Positions 46,072 through 57,158 of a stretch of DNA of 64,000 nt are shown here, in pieces. Location of the stretch: assembly GCA_009733575.1 (NCBI GenBank), contig ML769639.1, positions 35,659 to 99,658 of the forward strand. The letters run 5' to 3'. Positions within the stretch are counted from its first letter, which is position 1. Each line of letters starts with the position of its first letter. The notes below the pieces were generated by a model that did no database searches, was not told the DNA's origin, and was given only the letters and a program-made list of their open reading frames with translations. The position numbers and the translations under genes are program-made. The DNA is from Gymnopus androsaceus JB14. Lineage: Eukaryota > Basidiomycota > Agaricomycetes > Agaricales > Omphalotaceae.

Positions 46072-48243
46072 TCCTTCTCCCACTAGCAACACCTCCCTTT
46101 CACGCTCCACCAACCTTTCTGCAGACTTTCCCATTACAACGAGACTCAAACCAGACCAATGGACTATCGCATTATACAACGCTGGCATTCTTGAAAAATA
46201 CCAACACATACCAACAGGGCTGGCCGAAGGCTTCTTTATAGGCATCAAGAACTACACACTATCCACAACTACTATCCCACCTAACCACCATATCGGCAAA
46301 ACCGAGCTAGAGGTTGCCCATGCTAAGTTTGCAGATGAAATTGCACTTGGGTGTCTCTCGCCAGGCTTCCACCCTGACAACTTGCAAGCCAAGATTGGCA
46401 ACTTCCGCACAGCTCCGATTGCAGTCATTCAGCAGAAACCTGGGAAGTTTCATATTATAATCAACCACTCCTACCCAAAGTGCAAATTCCCTTCAGATCT
46501 GAAGACTTCAAACCTTACCAATCCACTATTAGATCTGAGGGGCCCCAGCGATACCTTGGTCGACTCACCTCCACCTCCCAATTCACCAATTTCCATTGAT
46601 CCTTCGCATGTCTCCATCAATTCCCTGATAGACTCCAATGACTATCCATGTGACTGGGGGACCTTTACCGACTGCTTTCTACTCATAGCAGATGCCCCAG
46701 AGGGTTAGTACCAAAGCACCTTAACCTAACCTTTAAACATTAACCTATCCCCACAGGCACTCAGGTGGCGGTTTTTGACGTGGATGCTGCCTTCCATAAC
46801 ATCCCACTGCACCCCACCGTCAGACGCTTCGTAGCCATCATGCTTGACGGGCTGGTACATCTGGACTTAGCCCTCAACTTCGGCGAACAGTCTGCACCTG
46901 GCATTTGGGGCAACATCGCAGATGCCATGGTTGAGATCTTCCTACACCACGGAATTCACGCTGTCCTGAAATGGGTCGACAATTTCCTGTTCTTCCGCTA
47001 CCCCTCGAAACGGAACACCAATGGCACCTTCTGCTATCCTTACGACGAATCTCTCATATGGGACACCGCAGAGTTGCTGGGTTGGCCCTGAGCCCCCAAC
47101 AAGTTCTTCCTGTTCGACTCCTCCTTCCGCTACATTGGGTTCCTATGGTCCATCCTCGACAGGACAGTCCAACTTCCAGACAACAAGAAAGCTGCATATC
47201 TTGAGCGTCTTCTGCCATGGCTTTCGGCGACGAAGATGAAGCTTGAAGACACGCTCACCCTCATTGGCACCCTGAACCATGTATGCCTGGTAGCTCCAGT
47301 GGGCAGAAAATACATGGTAAACCTCTACAATCTCAGTGCATCATTCAAAGACCCAAAAACCTCGTCCTACATTCCCCACACATCAGGAAAAACTGTTTGG
47401 GCCTTGGATAGCCTGAAGTTAACCTCAAGGTAACTCAAAGACACCTAGGTTGCCTAGGTTCCTTTAGGATGACCTAGGAATTAGGGGGTGGACTTTTGAC
47501 AACCTGAGTCACCTGAGAAAACCTGAGAAAACCTGAGAAAACCTGAGAAACCTGAGAAAACCTGAGGAAACCTGGAAGAACCCTGGAGAAACCTCAGGCA
47601 GCCTGAGATAGTCCTAGGTAACCTAGGAGGCCTAGGCTGCCTAGGCCATCCCAAGTCCAGCCCCTGTAACCTAGGAGGCTTAGGTTACCTAGGCTATCCT
47701 TGGCCCAGACCATTTTTCCTGATGCACCATCACTTGCGCACTTCGCGAAGACCTTAAGTGGTGGGAATCCCAACTACGCCTGCCTTTCCTGGGACTCCAC
47801 ATTATTCACCCACCGCCTCAATCCAACGTCGAAATCTTCGTCAACGCCTCTACTTCTTGGGGCATAGGATTGCTGATAAACGGATGCTGGTTAGCATGGA
47901 ATTCAAGCCGGGCTGGCGCTCCACTGGGAGGCATATCGGATGGGGCGAGATGGTGGCAGTCAAACTCTGCGTTTGCACCCTCATCTCCTCAGGCTACCGA
48001 AACATCCGGGTCCGATCCGCTCTGACAACGAAGGTGTAGTAGGGCACTTTGCAAAGGAAACTCGTGTGGCTCTGAGCAGAATCTCATTCTGCGCAAGATA
48101 GTCGAACTTATGCAGGAACACACCATATGGGTAGACTGCGACTGGATTGCCACGAAAGACAACCCCTGCGGATGGTCCTTCCCACGGGTCTTCCTCCCAG
48201 AAAACTCATACATCCACATCCCCCCGCAATACCCAGGCACCTA
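46072..48243 (+). pseudogene. DIRS-like reverse transcriptase and RNase H, inactive
   Basis: The RT frame overlaps the gag 3' end in another phase. It carries FRTAPIAVIQQKPGKFHII, then an intron (46705-46757, GTTAGT..CCACAG), then VAVFDVDAAFHNIPLHP (motif A Asp present). The motif C position reads KWVDNFLFFR, where a second Asp is expected, so RT should be dead. A TGA at 47089-47091 and a nested 344-bp element (47381-47724) follow. RNase H resumes with IFVNASTSWGIG (Asn at the first catalytic Asp position), GWGEMVAVK and SDNEGVVG, with at least two frameshifts near 47880-48010. Confidence 0.8.
47381..47724. mobile_element. non-autonomous TIR element, family 1, copy C (344 bp)
   Basis: Ends CATCAGGAAAAACTG and CATTTTTCCTGATG, with a 2-bp target duplication CA/CA (47379-47380, 47725-47726). 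The interior is made of CCTGAGAAAA and CCTAGG repeats. It is diverged from copies A and B but shares the right-end motif GGCCCAGACCATTTTTCCTGATG. It sits between RT and RNase H of the DIRS-like element. Confidence 0.9.
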
Positions 48244-48536
48244 AAACATACATTAACCTGGCCATCACCGCTAAAGATCCTCGCCTACGCTCTTAGACAC
48301 ATATGTACTGTTAGCCATAATTTACCTACCTAATTGACCATGATACTACCACCATAACCACTACCATATGCCTTCAGATGCGATACCTACTTCTACAGAT
48401 TCATCCAACCAATAATGGCATGAAAGTTTTGAACCATTGCATTGCACTGAACGACAAAGCACGCTGATCAACAATCAGGCGCCAAGCGTTGTGACATCCA
48501 AACAAGCGCAAAATCCTTCTCATCCCAAACTCCCAC

Positions 48537-49820
48537 TTGATGCACATTGCAAATGCCAACATGCCCAATAACTACTACAATCGCACCACCCCCACTCACT
48601 CCTCCAGAACCACGTCATCACAGAACAATCCCCATTCCATGCAGCCTGCCTTTGAGAATTGCATCTGCGAATTCATCACTCGTGATGTCCCCTTTGGCAA
48701 CACCAATGCTCCAGGTCTTCACTACATCCACACCGACCATTCGCCTCCCACCGAGCACAGAGTGCCTTTCAGTAATCTCAACGCTCCAAACTCCGTCGCT
48801 GCCTCAGTTGCAGCTGTCCAACTTTCTGCTGAAGCACAAAGCACGCTGAGCGCCTCTGTCACGAACAGCACTCGTGTCCGCAAACACAACTATGTGCAGA
48901 AGTTCCTGGACTGGGCGGGCAGAGAAAGGCTCACTCCCAACAATGTTCTCCCAGCCAACGAAACGATCCTGTGCAATTACGCTGCAACCTTCGCTGGCCA
49001 TACAGCAGGAGGCACAGCTCGAGCCCACATTTCCGCTATCAAAGGCTGGACGCTACACAAAAGTCAGCCTTGGCTCGGTGGCACACATCTTGAATCAATC
49101 CTAAACGGCGTTGAGCGCAGAGCACCTCCCAGCTCCTTCAGAGCTCCCAGGTCTCCAGTGAAGGAAAGCTATCTGGTGTTCCTACACACAGATCTCAACC
49201 TAGATGGCACCAACGGGAAAGAACATGCCATTGCAGCCGCTACAGACCTTATGTTCTTTGGTCAACTGCGCGCTGGGGAGGCTTTGCCCGATTCAGCCGA
49301 TTACTCTCGCTACGATCCCCGAAAACACCCTAGGGTGTCAGACCTGGGACAACCTAATCACGAAGGCACTCGCTCACTCTTCCTTCCCTGTACCAAGACC
49401 ACCAGGAACAGAGGCGCCACGGTCCCCATCACTCCTCAGACTTCACCTGCATGCCCCACTACTGCTATCACAGAGCACATCAGGGTCAACAGACTAAGCC
49501 CAGGCGATCCCCTTTTCGCATATAGGGATGGATTGGGTCATCTCCACTGCCTAACGCGAGATGAGTGTGTCAACTGCTGCAACGAAGTCTGGGGGCCGAG
49601 AGGAATCCCCAAAATCACCGGCCACTGCTTTAGGATCGGTGGTACAACTCACTACTTGTGCCGAGGTGTTCCCCCGGACGTTGTGAAGGCTTTGGGGCGC
49701 TGGAAGTCGGACGCTTTCCTAGTATACTGGCGCGACCTGGACACGCTAGCCTCGCTACACCTTCACAGACACCATTCACAGGAGTTATACCATTCTCGCC
49801 TCTACGTTGACCCACTGTAA
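48537..49820 (+). CDS. DIRS-like tyrosine recombinase
   Basis: A single uninterrupted frame of 427 codons. After a variable N-terminus comes a SAM-like core-binding domain (NYVQKFLDWAGRERLTP..AHISAIKGWTL). The catalytic domain follows: Arg in FFGQLRAGEAL, His and Arg in GHCFRIGGTTHYL, Trp in GRWKSD and Tyr in FLVYWR. Together they form the R..HxxR..W..Y set of phage-integrase-type recombinases. It would integrate the circular cDNA through a 3'-phosphotyrosine intermediate. It is intact while the other element genes are broken, which may be chance or recent decay of the others. Confidence 0.9.
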   Translation: MMHIANANMPNNYYNRTTPTHSSRTTSSQNNPHSMQPAFENCICEFITRDVPFGNTNAPGLHYIHTDHSPPTEHRVPFSNLNAPNSVAASVAAVQLSAEAQSTLSASVTNSTRVRKHNYVQKFLDWAGRERLTPNNVLPANETILCNYAATFAGHTAGGTARAHISAIKGWTLHKSQPWLGGTHLESILNGVERRAPPSSFRAPRSPVKESYLVFLHTDLNLDGTNGKEHAIAAATDLMFFGQLRAGEALPDSADYSRYDPRKHPRVSDLGQPNHEGTRSLFLPCTKTTRNRGATVPITPQTSPACPTTAITEHIRVNRLSPGDPLFAYRDGLGHLHCLTRDECVNCCNEVWGPRGIPKITGHCFRIGGTTHYLCRGVPPDVVKALGRWKSDAFLVYWRDLDTLASLHLHRHHSQELYHSRLYVDPL

Positions 49821-49954
49821 ACCTCCTTTTTACGAACCAAACTTTTCACACCTTACCAGTCATCGCTCACTATTTACATTCACCACGTTCACTGTTCCCA
49901 CTAAATCCAAGTACCCCATTACTGATATTCCACTAGACAAAACCACATATAAAC

Positions 49955-50212
49955 ATGAACGGTCTCCTCCCTAGCTCACATTTTCCGACCAGTCTAGAAT
50001 ACCTCACAAATAACATGTCAGTACAGCAACTGTCCCATTACATTCATAACCATTTCACCTACATGCAGCCGGACCTCAGTCACCAGGCCTTGGGCTTTGC
50101 CCCTGTGGGTTTGTCGTCTACATCTGACGCGCCTCTGGCTTCTTCGGATGGGTTCTCATTCTCGTATCCTCCGCACCCCCAGGTGGAATTATTATTCCGA
50201 ACTTTGGAATAA
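49955..50212 (+). other. open reading frame after the DIRS recombinase, unclear
   Basis: An 85-codon frame starts at an ATG 10 bases after a TATAAA-like ACATATAAAC. It is Ser/Pro/Leu-rich and ends in a stretch that forms an inverted repeat. No domain recognised. It may be the start of another element gene or a chance ORF. Confidence 0.25.
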
Positions 50213-50586
50213 GTTTTCCGTTCGTCTGGAATAATAACTCCGTCAGCCTTAGCCCGTCACATATCATCAGTAGATGATATGTCCTAGGGAAATCTAGAAC
50301 CGGTGAACCAGTAGCACGAAATCGCTGTAGGCTGCTATTGAGTCGTCCACAAGACCCAAAGGATTCAATATTCTCGTTATCTCAGAATTTTCTGGATGGC
50401 GGTTTCGCCGTCCTGTCTTGGATCAGAATTTCCAATGTGACGCTCTCAACGTTCAGAAGCCCGGATCTTAGGAGTAGGACGATATATCCTAAAGCGCCAT
50501 CGCTCGGAACCCGATATTCAATGCTCTATAAAAAGTCTGGATTGGCGGAATATTCTTCTTAGCTCAGAGCTCTTTTGCTTCAGAAT

Positions 50587-51590
50587 ATGGCACGCGCTCT
50601 AGACACTGTCACACTCACTATGTGGATGTCGAAAACGCAAATTGCAGCATGACCGCTGGGTATATCGTTGAAACCCCCAGCTTTGACCTTGCCGTATCAG
50701 TGTACGCGGCTGCTCTTCGAGTAATAGGCAAATGGACACTCCTAGCAGGACGTGTAGAGGTGACGACCAATCAAAGAGATTCCAGGTCCGAGTCCCATCC
50801 AGCGACGGGAATCATTCTTTCCAACCACCAGTGTATTTCACAACCGCCTCGTATCATATGTCGCTCGACCTCGATAATTATCGACTCATCTCACAGCGCG
50901 ACAACTAGGCGACCGCCCTTGTCCCACATCCCGGATGAATGTCACGGTACCCACTCTAGGCAGTACATAAGTGACTTTAAAGTGCGAAACCGAGAACAAT
51001 GTCTTCACCGCGATATCGATGACGGCTTTCCGACGAACTCTCGCTCCCCTCAACGTACTATTTGAAAACTATCCACAAAATTTAGTGCTTCCATCGGTTT
51101 TCCGGATTCCTACCATAGCAGTATCATCTCTCCATGAGCTCGCTCTACTTCATCGTCGCTCGCTCCAAGAAAATCGTACAATACAATCCTTCCAAGCTTG
51201 GACTAATAACTTCGCTCCCAAAAAGGGCTCTCCAATTTGGAGTATGCTTAAACGCAGTATTACAGGACTCTTGATTTACACTAACATAATGGAACAACCC
51301 TTGTGGGTTTACTCCAACTCGTCAGCGGCAAGATTGGACCAAGTTGTCCTTGATCCAGCGCAGCTGAGCTGGAGATGTTTTTTACTTATGTTTCAAGGGC
51401 GAACTCCTCACAGTCATCCATACACTACGTTAAGACGTACACATTCATCGAATTGCGCAATGGAGGAACAATGTTCGATTTCAGGAAAATGGATGATCAG
51501 ATGTGGGATGCTCTTGAGGAGGAGTTGGCCTCTCTCAGAAACGGCAAGAGCCCGGACGCTGCTAACAAAGTTGGCAGGAGATATTACTGA
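50587..51590 (+). pseudogene. BAHD-type acyltransferase, second copy with internal deletion
   Basis: Homologous to the gene at 36600 at both ends. The N-terminal part (TAGYIVETPSFDL..AAALRVIGKW..LLAGRVE, then, shifted, YFTTASYHMSLDLDNY) and the C-terminal part (FRRTLAPLNVLFENYPQNLVLPS..WVYSNSSAARLDQVVLDPAQ..NGGTMFDFRKMDDQMWDALEEEL) are both present. The middle with the HxxxD active site is missing, and frame changes and stops surround the gap near 50900-50970. It is a dead copy. Confidence 0.85.
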
Positions 51591-51717
51591 ATGTAGAATG
51601 TATTCTATCTGTCCTTTCTATACAACAACACGAATCCCTTATTATAGAAAAAATCTACATACTCTACAACAACAACAAAGTGCAAACACATTCTTCAATC
51701 GATGTTAGGCCCGATTT

Positions 51718-53474
51718 CTAGAGATTGCCACGACCGATGGTGACGACCTAAGTAAAGGAGTTCGGTCAGGAAATGAATGAATGGGGACCATGGGAAAAGC
51801 CTCACCTTGAAACCAATCTTGGTTAATTTCTCAGCATCGACCAGCAATCGTCCATCGAACACGAAAGCTGGCTTGTTCATACCCTTGTACACCGTCTCCC
51901 AATCAATCTCTTTGAACTCCTTCCACTCCGTGGCAATGACAACGGCCTCGGCATCGCGACAGGCCTCCAAGGAAGACGAACAGATCTTCACTTGCTTTTT
52001 GACTAGAAACGAAAAAAAAGGGTCAGAGAAATTATCGCTTGCTGTCACAAATGTATAACACGTGCTAGTTTCGAGAGAAATCTCAGGACTGGCTTCCGAA
52101 AGGTCCTGCCAGATTTGAGACGCCTCGACTTGAGGGTCGTAAAGATTGACGTTGGCGCGCTCTTTCTGGAAGTCGCGGATGAGCGAGATTGCAGCAGACT
52201 CCCGAGTATCACCAGTGTCAGCTTTGAAAGCGAAACCGAGGACAGCGATGCGCTACATTAACAACATGATCGGGAAAAGGTAACGGAAACAAGTCTAATA
52301 ACGCCATACCTTGCCGGTGATGGTGTTGAAGAGCGTATCAACAACTCTCTTGGAGAATCGGGACTTTTGGTGCTCGTTCATTTCTACCACCTGTCTCCAG
52401 TAAGCTGCAACCTCGGGCAGGTGGAGACTTTCACTGAGGTATACGAGGTTGAGGATATCTTTCTGGAAGCAGGAGCCACCGAAACCGACGCTAGCTTTGA
52501 GGAATTTCGGACCGATACGAGAATCATAGCCGACGGCATGGGCGACCTCGTCGATATTCGCGCCGGTTGCTTCACAAATCGCAGAAAGTGCGTTAATGGA
52601 GGAAATACGTTGTGCGAGCATGGCGTTCGCGGCGAGCTTTGGAAAGTTCCGAAGACCATAAGCCTACTGTCAGGATTCGGTCGCGACTAAAAGGGGAGAC
52701 GTTAATATATGCATATATGGCAGGAATTTAGTTACTTACGGAACCCAGTGCGCGTAAACCTCGGACAAGGACTTGCAGGCATCGAGACCTTCAGGGGTTT
52801 GAAGGGAACCAATAAGGACGCGATCTGGTTTGTGCAAGTCGCCGATGGCGGTTCCCTCGGCTAAGAATTCGGGGTTGGAGAGAATGTCAAAGCGACAATT
52901 GGGTTTTGCGTTGGCTTCGAGAATAGTGCGCATAGACTCTGCAGTGCGACAAGGCACCGTAGATTTCTCGACAACGATCTTGTTGGAAGTCGCGACGGCG
53001 GCGATTCGGCGCGTTGCGAGCTCGACAAAGCTATAAAAGCGTTTAGGAGGTGTTGGTGAGCGAATCAAAAGAATCAAGAGACACACTTGAGATCTGCAGC
53101 AAATCCTGCACCGACACCGCTCTTCTTTGTTGGAGTGTTTACACTGACGAAGATGAGATCGGCTTCCAGGATGCCTTTATCGACATCTGTGGAGAAGAAG
53201 AGGTTCTTTCCTCGACAAGCACGAACGACATCGACGAGACCTGGTTCATAGATCGGCAGTTGAAAGTCCTTGTCGTTCCAAGCATTAATTCTTGCTTCAT
53301 TGAGGTCGACGATGGTCACTGTGATATCGGGACATTTCTGAGCAATGACAGCGCAAGTTGGACCGCCTAAATAAGTAAAAGTCAGAAGAAGAAGATAGAA
53401 TTGAGCAGAATAAAAGGCTCACCAACATAGCCAGCACCCACGCAGACGATTTTCTGAACTTTGACCGGAGACAT
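51718..53474 (-). CDS. UDP-glucose 6-dehydrogenase
   Basis: Oxidises UDP-glucose to UDP-glucuronate with two NAD+ (EC 1.1.1.22), feeding cell-wall and capsule-type polysaccharides. The ATG at 53474 leads to the Rossmann motif VCVGAGYVG, split by the first intron. Later exons carry [27 protein letters not shown] and PDRVLIGS. They also carry the catalytic Cys in [21 protein letters not shown] and a C-terminal NAD-fold part ending VVTIGRGNL before the TAG at 51718-51720. Seven or so exons. Length and motif order fit the family. One extra base near 52640 (AAAG before CTCGCC on the coding strand) shifts the frame between exons, likely an assembly error. It shares a 303-bp divergent promoter with the V-ATPase gene. 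Confidence 0.93.
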
Positions 53475-53777
53475 GATGGTAGAAGGAAAGAATGTTGGCA
53501 GTATTAATGGAAGATGGCAGTATTTATGAAAACAGTCTCATGCGGAATGAGCGCGGAATCCTAAATAGGCTCTTTATTCGTAGATATCGCGGATCCGGAA
53601 TTTGGCTCCTGTAGCTCCTTGAAGCTTCAATATTAGTGTACAACGTACTTCAAAAAAAATTCGGTCCTGTCGAAAGAGGTTTTAGCGCCTGGCCGCGTTG
53701 GATTGATTACGTAAAGCCTCTCTGCATCCAACGCTCATATACTTGGCTTTTAATTTCTCTCTTTCATACTATACGGA
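53475..53777. promoter_or_regulatory. divergent promoter between UGDH and V-ATPase subunit a
   Basis: Only 303 bp separate the two start codons, so both genes must share this regulatory stretch. No obvious TATA box is seen. Confidence 0.5.
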
Positions 53778-56700
53778 ATGTCTGACGACTATCCGAGTCT
53801 GCTCCGTGAGTATTCCTGCATATTCTCTGGTAAAAGCCTTACGGTATTCCCCAGGTTCGGAGCAGATGAGCTTGGTACAGCTTTTCGTGCCCACCGAAGT
53901 CGCTCATGACACTGTAGCAGAGCTCGGTGAACTTGGAAATGTCCAGTTCAAAGATGTATGTCTCTGGCCTCTCCAGCTTTAGCATCAACTTGACATGATT
54001 CGTTTCAGCTCAATCCCAACGTTAACCCTTTCCAGCGCTCGTTTGTAGGCGAAATCCGTCGCATTGACGAAATGAGCCGTCGAGTGCGCTTTTTTGCAAC
54101 CCAAATCCAGCAAGAGAAGGATGTCGTACCCATTCGCCCCCTGTATGATTCGGCTCCTCTGATTACTGTGGGTCCGCGCGCAGCGCAAACCATGGACGAG
54201 CTTGATGTCACTCTTGCTGCTCACGAACAACGTCTCACTCAAATGAACGAGAGTTATCAAAAGTTGAGCGAGAGAACCAAGGAGCTGATTGAAGCCCGTC
54301 ATGTTTTGCGCGAGACTGCCGTGTTTTTCGACAAGGTTTGTTCTCCTATCATGTTGCGTGAACTTTATCTCAAGTGTTATGTAGGCTCAAGGTCAACAAA
54401 CTGATATCAGAACCTCGTTTGATGACTCTTCTGCGCCCTTGCTGCAACACGATGACCGCGAGAATCAGTACTCGACTGGTGGTGGTCAATTCGACTTGGA
54501 GTGAGCATTTCATCTATGTAACTTGAGAGCCTATTCCTTACCTTTGTCACAGATTTGTTGCTGGAACCATTGACCGAGTTCGGGTGCCCACCTTTGAGCG
54601 CGTCCTCTGGCGTGTCTTGCGTGGCAACTTGTACATGAATCACACAGATATTGTCGAACCTTTCGTCGATCCCGTCACTGGTGCTGAAACCCGCAGGAAC
54701 GTTTTCATAATCTTTGCGCATGGTGACGCCCTCCTTGCCAAGATTCGTAAAGTCGCCGAGTCCATGGGTGCCACCTTGTATCCCATTGATGCCAATGCGG
54801 ATAAACGCTCCGACTCTCTTCGTGAGGTAGAGGGAAGATTGGAAGACTTGCAGAACGTACTTTACAACACTGGATCCAGCCGTAGGACCGAGTTGATCAA
54901 GATTGGCGAAAGTTTGAGGAGCTGGCAGGATGTTGTTAGGAAAGAAAAGTTGATTTACGAGACTCTCAATTTGTTCAACTACGACGTGAGGAGGAAAACA
55001 CTCATCGCTGAAGGTTGGGTCCCCACCAGGGACATTACTACTATACAGATTGCGCTTCGTCATGCTACGGTACGTTGTATTCCTTTCGCCCAAGCTCTCG
55101 ACTAACGTTCACTAGGAGGAGTCTGGGACCAGCATACCTCCCATCTTGCATGAGCTCCGCACAAACAAGACTCCACCTACGTTCAACCGCACGAACAAGT
55201 TCACCGAAGGCTTCCAGACAATCATGGACAGCTACGGTGTCGCAGCGTACCAGGAAGTCAATCCCGGACTTTTCGCTGTCGTTACTTTCCCCTTTTTGTT
55301 TGCTGTCATGTTTGGTGATATCGGCCACGGCTTCATTATCTTTTGCGCTGCGCTTTACATGATTCTTGCAGAGCGCAGACTGGCGAGGATGGATCTTGGG
55401 GAGGTGAGTGCCTTTGACGAAACCTAGTCGGTTCCTTCCTCAATGAATTTTTTTGCAGATTATCGGTCAATTCTTCTAGTGAGTTGTATACCTGTCTTTT
55501 TTGCTGGACGAGTTTTAAACATTACTTCTAGTGGTCGTTACATTATCCTGCTTATGGGTCTGTTCTCGATGTACACTGGTCTGATGTACAACGACATCTT
55601 CTCGAAATCTCTTCATATTCTGGCACTCTGCTTGGGATTTCCCGAATACAGGTTCAGACAAGGTTGTCGGCGTCGATAACGGTCATCGATATTCGTTCGG
55701 TCTCGATCCTGGCTGGCATGGCGCTGACAACAACCTTGTCTTTGTCAATTCGTACAAGATGAAAATGTCCGTCGTTCTTGGTGTCATTCACGTATGTGAT
55801 TCCTCAAGTTGTATAGGAACGTTACCTGACTCGCGCCTGTTGTTTTTAGATGACTTTTGCTCTATGCCTGCAATTCCCAAATCACATCAAGTTCAAGCGT
55901 CCTCTCGATATCTATGCCAACTTTGTCCTCAGATGATCTTCCTCCAATCCATCTTTGGCTACCTCGTTGTTTGTATCTTGTATAAATGGTCCGTCGACTG
56001 GTCAAAGGCGTCGACGCAACCAGCCGTCACTGTTGAACATGCTCATCTCGATGTTCTTGTCACCTGGCAATGTTGACCCTGCGGAGCAGCTATACCCTGG
56101 ACAACCCTTTGTTCAAGTCGTCTTGTTACTTTTGGCGGCGGTCTGTGTACCATGGCTGTTATTGACCAAGCCGTATTTTGCGTGGAAGGAGATACATCGG
56201 ATTCAAGAGCAGGGGTATGTCAACATCGCGGGTGACGGTGATGGTCGTCGGGACAGCTCGGATGACGCTTTGGAGGGCGAAGAGGAAGGTAACGGAAGGG
56301 CCATTGCAGAGGATGGAGATGACGAGGGACATGTAAGTTTGTTTGCCTGGTTTATGTTTACGTTTGGCTCTGACAAATACCGTTTGTAGGAACAACATGA
56401 CTTTGGTGAAGTTGTCATCCATCAAGTCATCCACACGATCGAGTTTCTGTCTAGGCTGTATCTCACATACTGCTTCCTACCTCCGTCTTTGGGCTCTCTC
56501 GCTGGCGCATGCTCAGCTTTCCGAGGTGCTTTGGTCCATGACGCTCGAAGCGTGGCTTGAGCCTACCGGTGTATTTGATTGGATTGTGTTGATTGTTATG
56601 GGTCTTTTCTGGTTTGTGCTTACCGTGTTCATTTTGTGTCTTATGGAGGTACGATATTTTTTTGTGTTTGCTTTACCAGCTTCTGAATGTAAATCTACTC

Positions 56701-56888
56701 AGGGTCTTTCGGCATTCCTGCATGCACTCCGGTTGCACTGGGTCGAAGCCAACAGCAAGCATTTCGAGGGTGGTGGTTATGTATGTGTTGTTTTCTTTTT
56801 CGTCCTCTTCCTCTTCGTTGCTGACTAGGGTCGTCAACTATAGGCTTTCACCCCGCTTACGTTTGTGAATTTGGACTTGAAGGAGTAG
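53778..56888 (+). CDS. VPH1: V-type proton ATPase subunit a (Vph1/Stv1-like)
   Basis: Membrane subunit of the V0 sector that forms the proton path of vacuolar/Golgi ATPases. The start at 53778 is followed by the N-terminal cytosolic domain ([28 protein letters not shown]..; [17 protein letters not shown]), then membrane segments with the conserved [26 protein letters not shown], and [20 protein letters not shown] (essential Arg of the half-channels). The end reads [13 protein letters not shown], with TAG at 56886-56888. About a dozen exons, including a very short one (about 55459-55480). Single-base indels occur at about 55614 (extra C), 55925 (missing C), 56028 (extra G) and 56439 (extra C). 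They break an otherwise conserved protein, so either the assembly is wrong or the copy is recently damaged. Confidence 0.92.
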
Positions 56889-57158
56889 ATTGTCGCTTCT
56901 TTGAACGTTGCGGTATGGACGGACTATCGGACGAACGAAGGAGCAGTCAGAATTATGAGTAGCATACCCTCTACATGGACCTTTGTTGTGCCAGCCTAAT
57001 ATAACTAGTTCTCTTTCTGTACATTTTGACGTTCTGGGTGCTTAAAGAGTCTACATACTATCATTATCGAGATTGCTTGCATCTAGGGACTCGAAGCTCG
57101 TAGGCCTTTAAAAGTTGAAGCGCTTGATACGCGCCTATTTGTCCTTAGACTCTAACGA

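Larger units (their letters stand above)
43615..49820 (+). mobile_element. DIRS-like (tyrosine recombinase) retrotransposon, coding region
   Basis: Gene order gag, reverse transcriptase-RNase H, tyrosine recombinase identifies the DIRS order (DIRS/Ngaro/PAT). No integrase or aspartic protease and no LTRs are seen. The terminal or split repeats could not be located, so only the coding span is given. An imperfect inverted repeat GGAATTATTATTCCG..GGAATAATAACTCCG near 50183-50243 might belong to its right end. Gag and RT are broken while the recombinase frame is open. Confidence 0.85.

Noticed and set aside
8199..47091. TGA used as a sense codon (Arg)
   Set aside because: Housekeeping genes here use CGA normally and end with TAG or TGA. 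TGA for Arg occurs only in decaying or mobile genes, so C-to-T mutation explains it better.
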